Assembly (NCBI GenBank): GCA_011634665.1
Contig: WAEK01000002.1
Span: 2,810,501-2,874,500 of the forward strand
Source of the DNA: Mortierella sp. BCC40632
Taxonomy: Eukaryota > Mortierellomycota > Mortierellomycetes > Mortierellales > Mortierellaceae
Direction of reading: 5' to 3'
Length of the DNA stretch: 64,000 bases
A program made the translations under genes and the position numbers. This document shows, piece by piece, positions 42,445 to 53,631 of the stretch (its first letter is position 1; every line of letters starts with the position of its first letter). The notes beneath the pieces are model-generated. The model did no database searches. It saw only the letters and a list, made by a program, of their open reading frames with translations, and had not been told where the DNA came from.

Positions 42445-44636
42445 TTACTTGCCCTTGTAGACTGGCTTTCTCTTCTCACGGAAGGCTGCCAGGCCTAGAT
42501 TCCCAAAAAAAAAAAGCACGGCAAACAAATTCAGCCTGTTAGTTAGTGTCTGCAAAAGTTTCGCTGCCCATCGTGCCTATAACAAATGCCATGGTGCATC
42601 CTGGGTGGCTTTCTTACCCTCCAGACGATCCTCTGTTGGCATGATCTGCGCATAGCAGGCTTGTTCGTACTCCAATCCGGAATCACTATTGATACAAACA
42701 TAAGAGAGTTCATCTCAATTCAGTCCATAGTGTCTTCTTGCGTCAGGGCTGCGGTAAAGCGTTTCTCTGGCCCCCAGAAGGGGAAGAGGGATGTTTGACC
42801 ATCCACAACTAATCAACGCTCATCTTCTATTCCACTTACATCTCAAACTGGGTACCCTTGTCAATGGCCGACTTGGCCATGCGAATGGCGACAGGGCCCA
42901 TAGGCAAGATGCTTCTTGCAATCTCAAGAGCCTTCTCGTATCCCGAGTCCTGCTCGACAGCATGGTTCAAGATGCCTACCCGATTCAATGGCGCCAATCA
43001 ATCAAAAGTATAGGTTAGTCTCTAATCCCCTCCCTTCCTTCATTCTCTGCCTCAAGCTTTCTGCTCTCCTGTCACAATTTATCCGAAGAGTCAAAGATCG
43101 ACGCACCAATTTCTTTGGCCTCTGCAGAGTTCAGAATTCTCGAAGAATAGATAAGCTCCTTCGCCTTGGGAATGCCAATCAAGCGGGGCAAACGCTGCGT
43201 TCCTCCAGCACTAGATATCAGTCAACGAGAAAAAAAGGGGAAGGGGAGCGCATGAGCATTGTTTTCTGTCCAGCAGAAAGATCCATTTGCTGACAATCGG
43301 TTATTGTTGAATAAGGTGGGGTCTTCCGTCCATTGAAATTCTCTCTTCTCTTTTGTTTTTTTTTTTTTTTTTTTTTTTTTTGTTTCTTACCCAGGAATAA
43401 TGGCAAGCTTGGTTTCGACAAGACCGATCTTGACCTTCTTGTTTCCTCCTCCGACTCTCAAATCACAGCAGAGGGCCATCTCCAATCCACCTCCGAGTGC
43501 GGCACCATCAATGACAGCAATGGTAGGGATTGGGAGAGTCTCCAGACCACGGAAGGTATCTCTCATCTTGGCCAAGAACTGCTTCACCTCTGTGGGGCTC
43601 ATCGTCGATCGTTCCTAAAACAATGAATCATCAATATTTATGAATATATTAAAATATGGGGCATTTAGGCATGGTGCTGGTGAAAAGGGGTTCTCCTGTG
43701 AGTACAAAGTACAGAAGGTATAGAGGCAGTACCTTCAAGTCAGCACCAGCGCAGAACGCACCCTCAACCAAGCTTCGAACAACAACGACACGAGCATTTC
43801 TGTCAACCCGATCGAGAGTAGGGAGGAGAGTAAAAAAAAAAAAAGGAAGGAAGACAGGCGATGATTAGCACAAGGGAAACAAGGCATAAAAACAATCGAT
43901 TTGCTCCCAATGCTTGGCATAGTGTGCCGAAGCATTTTGATCCAGGGAACCCATCGACTGCCTTACACACTAAAGTAAACAGCCGTCTGGATATTTTTTT
44001 TTCTCTCCCTCTCTCATCTTTTCACCCCTTAGATCGATCCGTTTGGCGGATCCGAGAATTGTTGCAATGGTTGGTGTGGTCCTGAAATCCGAGAAAAAAA
44101 AATGCATTGACTTCCTCTCGAGGTGAATTATCAATTGATATTCTATCCAGTCCAGTTCCGCAAGCATCTTTAGAAAATCAACAGATTAAGAACATACTGA
44201 TCATAACGGAGCGTCTGCAGAGCCTCGCTAAATTCGTTCACAAACTTGCGCGAGAGAGCGTTGAAGGCCTTTGGGCGGTTGAAGTTGACGACAGCAATGC
44301 CTAGACGATGATGAAGATGAAGATGAAGACGATGAGATTGATGCACAAGGATGGAGAGGAAGGGTGATGGGGTGATGGATTGATGAGTGAACAGGTTCCT
44401 CTCCCACGCAGAAATTAAGAGCCGACCGTGGGAAAAATTAAACGGAGGAGGGGAGAGAATGACAGAACTGATCAGACAGTACCAGCGTCCTCGCCCTGGA
44501 GCATCTCAACGAAGCATTCCTTGTCCGAGGGAGCAGATGCAGCGGCGGTCGAAAGAAGGCGGATGGCAGGCGAAGAGGCTGCGATGGCACGGATGGGCTG
44601 CGGGCGGCAGCTACGAGCAAGGAATGAACGAAGCAT
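42445..44636 (-). CDS. AUH: Mitochondrial enoyl-CoA hydratase, AUH/methylglutaconyl-CoA hydratase type
   Basis: Modelled exons are 44636-44483, 44300-44198, 43799-43733, 43614-43391, 43210-43107, 42975-42840, 42685-42618 and 42494-42445, giving 301 residues. Residues 1-35 are an Arg/Ser/Ala-rich mitochondrial presequence ([20 protein letters not shown]). The crotonase fold follows AUH closely: [36 protein letters not shown] (oxyanion hole), [20 protein letters not shown] and [15 protein letters not shown] (Gly and catalytic Glu regions). Then come [55 protein letters not shown] and the end [14 protein letters not shown]. It should hydrate 3-methylglutaconyl-CoA in leucine breakdown, or a related short enoyl-CoA. 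Human AUH also binds AU-rich RNA, which cannot be judged here. Eight short exons make this the gene with the most introns on this strand. Confidence 0.93.
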
Positions 44637-44730
44637 GGTGACAATGAAGATGGATGCAATTTACGCAGGAGAGCAAGAGAGCGAGAGCGGAGAGAAGAGG
44701 AAGAGGAAAAGAGAAAATAATAAATGCGAG

Positions 44731-44740
44731 CTTTTATATA
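44731..44740 (-). promoter_or_regulatory. TATA box of the hydratase gene
   Basis: TATATAAAAG in the gene direction, 95 bases before the ATG. It lies in the 241-base gap between this gene and the 3' end of its upstream neighbour. Confidence 0.55.
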
Positions 44741-44877
44741 CGACAGGGAAGAGAGAGAAAAAAAAAAAAAAAAAAAAAAAAGACGCGCTGACTCGACTAT
44801 GGCCCACAGCCACTAGAGTAGGACAAAGGTCTCTCCTCAAGCTACCCCTCTCCTTCTCTCTCAGTTGCATTCTACAT

Positions 44878-45912
44878 TTATGCTCCTTCGCCGCCGGCGC
44901 GTGCAAGTGTCTCAAACATACTCTTTGCGCTCCGGACACTTTGAACGCTCTCCTGATTCACCCCAGCCTCGTCCTCGCGTCCGCCACGTCCATACCTTCC
45001 TGCAACTCGTCCAGCTGGGACAGCGGCTTGCTCTGGCTCTTCATTCGTGTCCCACAGGGCTTTACCTCCCATCTGTGTCGGCCTCAGTCCGTTCCGGGGC
45101 CGCAGCGCATACATTCCTGACCCACCTCCACTTCCCATCCCGCCCGGACTAACGCCCCCACTTCCACTTCCACTTCCGGGTCCCTTGGACACATGGCGAA
45201 TCTCCTCCTTCAAGATCAACTCCTCCGCATCCTGGAACCGCTGCACCATATCTCGAACTCCAAGCCGTCTCACACCACCACTGGACCGGGTCATGGACGG
45301 GTTGGCACCACCAAACATCTTGATCCGATTGGCAATTGACTCTGTCTCAGGGATCTCGACGGCCATGGCCTTGATCGCCGCCGCCTCTTGTTCAGCAGCC
45401 TGCTTCTTCTTGAGCGCAAGACTGGAGGCACTGAGGCCACGGGAGGCAAGATAGGTAGGCATTCCGGTCTTGACAGGGCGTGATGGCACTCCAGAGGCTA
45501 TTCGTTCATCCCCCCAGCCTTGGTAAAAGTTATGGCCTGCTGAGGTCGGCGTAGTAGCCGAGTGCACAGACTCGATACCCAATCCTCCCATTCGGGTCTG
45601 TAGTCGCCCCATTATTATGGCATCCCTCAAGTCCTCCTCGCCGTCATAGTCCTCCTGTTCCGAGTCCTCGCCTTCGGCCATGATAACAGGTGTCCTCTTG
45701 ACAAGGTTTGGCAAGCTCATGTTGTTTTGTCTGTGCATCATAGACATAGACTTGTTCCGTATGAGTCCATCTCGCCCCCGGCCCCGCTCGGCCACCATCA
45801 GATCGGCTGAGCCGCTCTCTAGAAAGTGGCTGTCAAGGCCGAGGCTGCCCTCCGTGCTGGGACCAAGAGGAAGATGGTCCAGGGAGCCAGGACCGCCGTA
45901 TGGCATGGGCAC
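44878..45912 (-). CDS. Uncharacterised disordered protein (344 residues)
   Basis: A single open frame begins MPMPYGGPGSLDHLPLGPST. The protein is largely disordered, with an acidic patch (GEDSEQEDYDGEEDLRDAII), an Ala/Lys/Glu helix near residue 170 (ALKKKQAAEQEAAAIKAMAV) and a short motif-like segment (ETESIANRIKMFGGANP). A predicted helix follows (RRLGVRDMVQRFQDAEELIL), then a Gly/Ser linker and a basic C-terminus. The IANRIKMFGG and VRDMVQRFQ segments are the best candidates for binding sites. I do not recognise the family. Coding status is supported by length, amino-acid pattern and position between two genes. An upstream exon in 45913-46600 is possible but not supported. Confidence 0.6.
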   Translation of the reverse strand: MPMPYGGPGSLDHLPLGPSTEGSLGLDSHFLESGSADLMVAERGRGRDGLIRNKSMSMMHRQNNMSLPNLVKRTPVIMAEGEDSEQEDYDGEEDLRDAIIMGRLQTRMGGLGIESVHSATTPTSAGHNFYQGWGDERIASGVPSRPVKTGMPTYLASRGLSASSLALKKKQAAEQEAAAIKAMAVEIPETESIANRIKMFGGANPSMTRSSGGVRRLGVRDMVQRFQDAEELILKEEIRHVSKGPGSGSGSGGVSPGGMGSGGGSGMYALRPRNGLRPTQMGGKALWDTNEEPEQAAVPAGRVAGRYGRGGREDEAGVNQESVQSVRSAKSMFETLARAGGEGA

Positions 45913-46202
45913 AAGCTATTGTTGAGTTTGGTAGCGGTTGATAGCAATAAACTATGCGGGCAATGGTAGTGGTAGTGATCGCAGAGGGACAAATACAAAA
46001 GAGAAGAACGGAGAAAAGATGGTGGCAGTGATGGTGGCGGTGGAGGTAGCGGCGAAAGTCTGTTGTTGTGTTGATGGACAGATCAATGCTGATTGGGCAA
46101 GCCGAACGCGTGTGTGCGATGGTACTTCGGAGGATGAAAGAGGCTCCCGTAGAACACGTCCTGGAGGCGATAAAAACGTACAAACAAATGAAAGGAAGAA
46201 GG

Positions 46203-46237
<35 letters not shown>

Positions 46238-46739
46238 AGAGGAGTACAGGAGGATGGTATCGAAATAAAGGCGTTTGTTTCTGTCTTTTCCCCCTTCCCG
46301 GAGTAGAGAAACACTTTGTGTGCGTGGCCAGCACCGATGAGAATAGGACTCCTCGATCCACCGTGGCTCTGTCCGCACGCGGCACACGCCCTTCCGGGCT
46401 TGGGCCGATTTGCAATCCCTTTGGCTTCCACTTGTCTGAGCAGCTTAGGCCGTCTGTGCTGGAATCCAATAACCTACGAAGAGACACCAGAGTCGTAGAG
46501 ACTCGAAAGGGGCGCCCAATGAGTAGACAGTAGCAGAGTAGGGACCAAGTGGAGGCGAAGAGGGGTGGTTTACCGAGCAACTCGAGCGAGCACAGGTACT
46601 ATGCAAAGTCTTTTATTAGATATCTTGGTATAGTGTCAGGTTGCAGCAGAACTGGGGACAGAAAAGCTACAGAAATGTGTCTAGTCTTTTGTCTAAGTAT
46701 AGTTGGTCCTAACCCTCTTCCTCTCATTCTCTCTTTCTC
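45913..46739. other. Intergenic region between ABCC 3' end and the disordered-protein gene
   Basis: A poly-A run lies at 46201-46233. A minus-strand frame at about 46280-46490 has a CxxC pair (PGRACAACGQSHGG) after a possible acceptor, but no start, donor or family match. Confidence 0.45.
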
Positions 46740-49700
46740 TCAAAAAACTTCTCCAGCCTGTTCGGCCAACCTGTAAAACAGCGATTCCTTACGTTTCAGC
46801 AACTCTGTTGGAGCCTCAAACTCCTCAACATGCCCCTTCTCTAACACTAAAATCTTGTCAGAGTCCATCACCGTCTTGATACGGTGCGCAATCGTGAGGA
46901 TTGTTCGATCTTTGAACTCTTTGCGGATGGTCTTTTGGATCAGCTCGTCGGTCTCAACATCCACCGCTGCCGTCGCCTCATCCAAGATCAAAATCTTAGT
47001 CTTGCGCAACAGTGCTCGTGCAAGGCAGATCAAAGATCGCTGGCCCACCGAAAAGTTCTCACCATTCTGCGTCACCTCATATGACAGTCCTCCAGGCATT
47101 GATGCAAGGTATTCCTTCAAGTGAGCTCGCTCAAGAGCTTCCCAGATCTCGACATCCGTTGCCTCGTCAAAGGGATCCAAGTTTTCACGCACGGTGCCGA
47201 CAAAGAGCGTGGGATCCTGAGGAATAATAGCCAGCTGCCGACGGAGCTGCTCCAGTCCCAAAGTGGAGATATCGATGCCATCAATCTCGATCGAGCCACC
47301 ATCCTCCTCGACTTCAACCTTCTCCAGCTCGGCTAGTTTGACAACTGTTTTTTGATCGGCATCCATGTCAGCACTGTTATGGCTGGCCTTGGCCCAGTGA
47401 CTGTTGGCAGCCTCGATGATTCTGAAGAGGGCCAGGGTCAGAGATGATTTACCGGCTCCTGTTCTTCCCACGATACCAACCTTCTCGCCTGGTTGGACTT
47501 CAAACGAGACATTCTTGAGTACCAGATCCATGCCTTGGCGGTACCGTGTTGAATAGTTCTTAAACTTGATGTCTCCCTGACTCGGCCAGTTGGAAGGGAC
47601 CTCCACATCCGTAAAGTTAGGCGCCTCTTGGTTCTTTTCCGAGTATTCCTTGACGCGCTCCACACAGACGAGCTCATTCTGGAGTTCACAGTAGCATCGG
47701 ACGAACCAAGTAATATCCTGAGTAATATTCAGTGCATAGCTCAATGACATGCCTACCATGCTTGAGCTCAGCTTGTCACGTCCCAGGACTGCAAACAAGG
47801 ACGCCGCAAGCACAATTAGAGATCCGAGTGCCTCCAACCGTGCGTTTAACCATCTGTTTCCAACGGCCCAAACAAAATGCGAGTTTGAAGTCTGATCAGA
47901 GCGTCGTGCACTCTCCTCCGTGAATCGTTCATTCAACCGCATCGCTCGAATCGTGGACACTCCCGAGAGCGTTTCTGAGAAATGTTGGTACATAGGTGAC
48001 TTTGTCACGGACTCGATACGACGGAAGGCTCGTGAAGATGCAATGTAGTAGGTTTGAACAAAGTAATAAATAACCGCCACAGGTGGAAGCGTTACCAAAA
48101 AGATAGGTGTTGTCACTGCAATTACAATCAGACTTCCTGTCACAGCAGCTCCGCAAAAGAACATGTCGTGGAAAGCCCAAGGGATCTGTTCATCGATTGC
48201 AAAGCAGTCGGACGAGAACCGGTTGACAATTCGTCCGACTGGAGTGGTGTCAAAGAAGCTCATCGGCAGGCGGAGGACATTCTCCAGCAGATTGTTGTGT
48301 AACCGCCGAGATGCCCTCACGCCGGCCAAGACCATAGTCATGTATGAGGACCAAATAGTAAGAAACATATAGATGACAATAAGGACCGCATAGATACCCA
48401 TGTAATATCCAATTCCATGAGGAGCATCATTTGCCACCTTGATCCAGTTCTGAAGCCATGTGTTGGTTCCGATGTGACATCCTTGCATAATACAGAAAAG
48501 CGCGAGAACCAAGAGCGCATATTTGTATGATCTGACAGAGTGGTAATAAGTAGCACGGGCAATATTGGTTAGTTTCAATGTATATGTGAATGTCTCATCC
48601 CTCTCATCCTCTAGTCATGGCTTTGGGAGCACTTACGCTGCTTTGGCATAGATATGATACACGTGCCATTGAATGCTTCCAACCATCATCATTTCCTCTT
48701 CAATAAGATCTCCGCTTTCACCCGCCGAGTCTTCAGCCAAGGCTCCCGCTTGCTGATCCTTTAAAGTATTTTGTGAAGACGACATTACGTTATAATTGGT
48801 GCTGGGGCTCTCTTCCTCTTTATCCTCGTCATTTACAGTCGTTTTAGTACCCTTGATAGAGTAGTCTTCGATAAGTTGATAAAAGGCTTTCTTGGCCTCC
48901 AAAAGCTCCTGGTACTGACCGGTCTCTGAGATTTGGCCACTCTTGATCATGACAATCTGGTCCACTTCGCTCAAGTGGTGGATGCCGTGGGTCACTAGAA
49001 GACGTGTCTTGTCCTTCAACATACCATTTGGTCCGATCAAATTCTGCCACAAATGTTGGTCCACATGAGCATCCACAGCGCTGAGAGGGTCGTCCAAGAG
49101 ATAGATATCGGCATCCTGATAGGCGGCACGAGCAAGAGACACACGCTGCTTCTGTCCACCTGACAGATTGATACCTCTCTCACCAATCTCGGTTTGATCG
49201 CCAGCAGGGAGCATCTTTAGATCCGGTTCAAGTCCAGAAGCATGGACAATCCTGTCATAGCGCTCCTGATCGAACTCTTTGCCAAAGAGAATATTATCCT
49301 TCAAGGTAGCATTGATGATCCAGGCCTGCTGAGGTGCGTAGGCAACTCTTCCCGCAATCCGAACAGTACCCTGTCTTTTGTACATGTCACCAATTATTGC
49401 ATTGAAGAGCGACGACTTTCCCTGTCCGACACGGCCCACGATCGCAGCGAGACAGCCCTTCTTGACTGTGAGCTGGATGTTCTTGAGTGTTGCGTCGTAG
49501 GATTTCTCGAGTGATTCGAAAGAGTCGGGTGTAGGAGGAGGTAGTCCTTGGCTTTTGGCTTCCTTTGCTTCCTGTCGACGCCGCCTGGCTTCTTTTTGTT
49601 CTCGAAGTTCACGCTGCTTCTTGGTCTCGACTTCAGGACCTTCCTTATCCCATGCAAAAACACCATTCGTGATCTCAACTACAACCGAGGCTGTTACAGC

Positions 49701-51868
49701 TTGTTGATCATGGTTGTCGTGGCTCGCAGTGGTTGGGGACTCGATCCATTCGACCGACTCGCTCAGTTCTTCTGCAAGGAGATATCTTTGAATTCGTCTC
49801 GTGGCTACAATGAGACCCATGGTCTCGCCCGTGATATGGGAAAGCATTCCAATCGGTCGGTTCAAGAGTCCGAAGAGTGTGATGCTCACAAAGATCGTCT
49901 GGGCATCGATCACACCCCTGGTGCCGCCAGGCCCTCCTACGGCGGCATAAATACTGAACGAAAATAGGGCCATGAGCAATGTCAATGAACTAAAGGCGAT
50001 GGTCATGAACGAGAAGGCAACACCTATCCTCCGCAGAACTCCCATCTCCCGGTCACGGTATCGAGTGATCCGTTTCATGAAGGAGGACTCCCATCCGTAG
50101 AGCTTGACAATCTTGATACCAGCAAAGACCTCGTTAATAAGTCGAATCCGATTATCCATCGCCTCAAGCTTTTCGTCCTTTGCTTGCGTGAAAAAGGCTG
50201 CAATCCACGTCTGGAATGGAGCGACGGCGACAATGGTTCCCAGGCCTGCGAGAGCTGACCACCCAATCTGACGGTAAAGGAGCCATAGTGCGATGCAAAT
50301 TTCTAGAACGGGAAACAAAGAATCCATAGATAGTCAGATTATTTTCCATAAATGAGGGGAGAGGTATCGCAATATAGGCGTCCAAAGGCAGGCCTGGTTT
50401 TCCAAAATCTCCATTATCGACTTACCAAGTGGAATTGAGTACCAAAGGGGTATCAGAGTCAATGCATCAGACCAACGCTCGGCATCAACGCTCATATGGT
50501 TGCAAATCTCTCCAGGAGTTTCGGATTGGCGCGCAGATGGACTCAACTTTAAAGCTTTGCGGTAAATCATGGAAATTAGCGCCGTTCTAGCTTCAATACC
50601 CATGTTCATGATTAACTGGTTGAACTGGCCTTCCATCAAGGCACTAGCCAGAGTTGTAAGGAACATCCCAAAGGATAGAATAATCCCCAGCGACACTGGT
50701 GCCCCTTCACCGCTTGAATACGATGCCGAAAAAGCCAATAAATGACTCATCAATTCTGGAGCAATAAAAGTCAAGATTGAGGCAAAGGTTCGGTAGATAA
50801 GCACTGGCACCCATTGAGGACCATAGGCACCCAGTGTCAGAAGCATTAAGCTTGGCTCCTTTCCTTTGGCATTACACTTTTCCACATGTCGGTCCCACTT
50901 CTGGGAGAGGTATTTGTAACTGAAACGGGTTTTGATCCGCTGGGGCATCATCTCTTGGACATCCTCGGGTTGCAGTGGTCGTTTGTACCCCAGACTGATG
51001 ATCTCCTGGAGGTAGTGAAACCAATATCGAGAACAAATATTGGCCTTTTCGTATGCGTTCATGTCACTCTCTCGTTGAACCCGTGTCCGACCTCGAGGCC
51101 AGGATTCGACGATGAAGCTCAGACAAATGAGCCCAAAGTAGACGTAAAAGAGTACGTGTTGTGAGGCTGGAGTTGAGGGGAGAGCACTGAGGGTTCGGAT
51201 GGTTATCGCAGAGCCAATGAGGATAAAGAAGTTGTAGGAAAAGATTCCAGTCGATGATCGGATCTCGTAGTTGTGCTCAAAGTGGTTTAAAATGATGGCA
51301 ACGATCTAATGAGAACAGAAGGAAAGCCTGAGTATCGTCTGCTTGTACGATCGTTCCAATGCGTATTTTTTTTTTTTTTTTTTTTTTTTTAGACTCAAAG
51401 GTTGATAAGAGGTGTCTTACCCAAGTGATAGCCATGGATACACTGGCAAGGATGTTAGCTGGAGAGCCATCAGGCTCACGACCGATCAAGCCCGACCGGA
51501 CAAAAAGAACAATGGCAGCAGCAGCCATGGTAATCTGCATGGGCCAATAGATGATGCTGGTACGACCAAATTGGTGGCGTTTACCGTTCCTTCTGATGTC
51601 CCATACTCGGTGGACAAAGGCAACAAGAGCGAGCAGTGCAGGTAGTGTCAGAAGGATGGTTGACTCAAAACAGTACGTTAAGTCAATGCGGCTGTCACTA
51701 GTTGGGCCCTGTTGAGGACGTGAGACGGATCAACAAGTCAAGGAACAAGTTGAAGACGAAAAAATACATTAGCGCACGATATGGGGAGCATGTGGAAGCG
51801 GGACAGGGCAAGTAGGCGCGAGAATGTTTTACCCATCCTTCAGAGTCCCCGCAGTACTGCTGACTCAT
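46740..51868 (-). CDS. ABC transporter, class C (MRP/YCF1-like)
   Basis: Modelled exons are 51868-51833, 51708-51421, 51305-50426, 50302-48637 and 48531-46740, giving 1553 residues, the usual length for full ABCC proteins with a TMD0. The N-terminus has the extra membrane segment (TILLTLPALLALVAFVHRVW onward), then TMD1. NBD1 has Walker A GRVGQGKSS near residue 689, signature NLSGGQKQRVSLARA and Walker B IYLLDDPLSAVD. TMD2 follows. NBD2 has Walker A GRTGAGKSS near 1307, the divergent signature NFSVGQRSLICLARALL and Walker B ILILDEATAAVD, with the switch HRIKTVMDSD. All catalytic motifs look intact. Such pumps export glutathione conjugates, metals or drugs across vacuolar or plasma membranes; the substrate cannot be assigned. 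NBD2 carries an acidic insertion between Walker A and the Q-loop (IIPQDP). Confidence 0.95.
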
Positions 51869-53159
51869 TGGGTGGTTAAAGATGGAGTCGGTTAGAGTGG
51901 AGGTCAGCAGAGCAGTGTTGGCGCGAGTAAGTCCGGGTTGGGGGAGCGGGTAAAGGCGGGGTGGACGGTTGAAGGTGGACGGTTGAAGGTGGATGAAGAG
52001 TGTCGGGAGTATGTGAAGAAAAGAGGAAGAAGAAGGAAAAACAAAGACGCAAACCCTTTTGTTATGTTTAGTCGCTCTGGCACTGCTGCGGGAAATGCAC
52101 GGGTGACTTGGTGAGACGTCTGGATGCACTCTCGGGAGCGGGGTTTCCCTCTTTTTAAAGGTTTCCCTCGACCATTCCTATTTCTTTACGCCCAATAGTA
52201 CAGGTTCTGTTTTAAGCTCAAGCTGAAGCTGAACGCGCCAACAACTGGTCGCGTGGAAAGGGAGACAAAAGGAAGAAACATGGGTACGGCAGTGTGGATT
52301 CTTCAAGGCATTCCCTGGAATGACGGCTCAACTCCGCCTAAGCTGTTTCAAAACCTGGCTTAGGCACCACCAGGACTGGGCTGCCTTCACATGTACCTGA
52401 TAAGGTGTTCATCGGAGGAAAACGAACACTCAAAAAATAATTGTGTCGAGGATCCGGAAGAGGAGGTGACGACGTTATCAAAAATCACCTTTTGGGGCCT
52501 CAATGTTCATTGGACTGAATTCAGGACGACTGGGGCTAGTCAAGTCCTCGCAGTCGGACACCCTGTTGCTCGGTGAGACTCCGATCATGTCCTAGTTTGG
52601 TCAAGATTCATGCAAGATTTTAGATAATATTCGAGCCTACAAATGGACGCCTTCTACTTCTGCATGAACTCACACACACATGAAGGGACACAGCTTCTAC
52701 ACCAACCACCTTGAGTGGCCCCAGGAGTTGCTCGCTGCTGTGAGGCACAAGCTTAGTGGTTTGACCCCACACATGAGCAGTAACCAATTACCTACGGTTC
52801 ATTCTCCCAGGAAACTATCCCAGGTCACACTTCGCCCTCTTTTCTGCTACCTGTCCTGGAATGGAGGGCTACCCGCTCTGTAATCTGCAATCAGATTCGC
52901 TCTCGATTTGGCCAAAGTGAGATTGGGCTGAGCCCCATCGTCATACCTGATCAATTGAAGGAGGGCCATAATTCATGACAACAGCCCGTGCTTGTCGAAA
53001 GCATCCGTACTTGGTACTCTTCTCGCTCTAGTATGTTAGCATTTTGGCCTGAAAAGGCTATTTTTCCTTAAGCTTGTCATGGCTTTGAAAGGATACCTCC
53101 AAGATTTAAATGGACCATGCAGCTCATCATTAAGATGGACAGTTTAAACATCCTTTTCT

Positions 53160-53161
<2 letters not shown>

Positions 53162-53190
<29 letters not shown>
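53162..53190. repeat. (CA)n microsatellite
   Basis: About fourteen CA units in a row, 43 bases before a small plus-strand open frame. Confidence 0.95.
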
Positions 53191-53192
<2 letters not shown>

Positions 53193-53232
53193 CTCTCCTC
53201 AACTTTCCATTCCCCGTTTTTTCCTACTCATA

Positions 53233-53631
53233 ATGCGGCCAGAGGCTCATACCATACTCGTTCTTGCACTCTTTTGCTCGCGGCCAAGTTATAGTCAATA
53301 TCTACTGCATAACATTTTCTCTTTCGCAAAAGCATCTTCCACAACCAACTTATCAATGGTAATTCGTGGCATCACTCTTCCACCATTTCACACATCACGA
53401 CCGACTCGAAGCTCATCCATAATCACATCCAGGTGGTCTATGCCTGCCGTGCTTACTATCAAGAGCTCCTTCAAAGATCCCAATAATCCAGATTTTTTCT
53501 ATATCGACTGGGAGACAGGCCTGTTGGACAACGACAGTCTACATCCAGACAGGGTGGCATGCACAGACGAAACAGGTGACCACCCCCGGTCGCTAAAAGT
53601 ATCAGTCAGTCAGAAAGAACCTGACCAATAA
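53233..53631 (+). CDS. Doubtful small open frame (132 residues)
   Basis: It opens with a hydrophobic segment (MRPEAHTILVLALFC) and has an acidic, soluble-looking C-terminal part (DPNNPDFFYIDWETGLLDND). It lies downstream of a CT/CA-rich stretch that could serve as a leader. No homology is recognised. It may be a small secreted protein, a decayed gene or chance. Low confidence is deliberate. Confidence 0.25.
   Translation: MRPEAHTILVLALFCSRPSYSQYLLHNIFSFAKASSTTNLSMVIRGITLPPFHTSRPTRSSSIITSRWSMPAVLTIKSSFKDPNNPDFFYIDWETGLLDNDSLHPDRVACTDETGDHPRSLKVSVSQKEPDQ

Noticed and set aside
46280..46500. Minus-strand frame with a CxxC pair and Gly/His-rich sequence after a possible acceptor
   Set aside because: No start codon in context, no donor, and the frame runs into a poly-Phe homopolymer. 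No family match.
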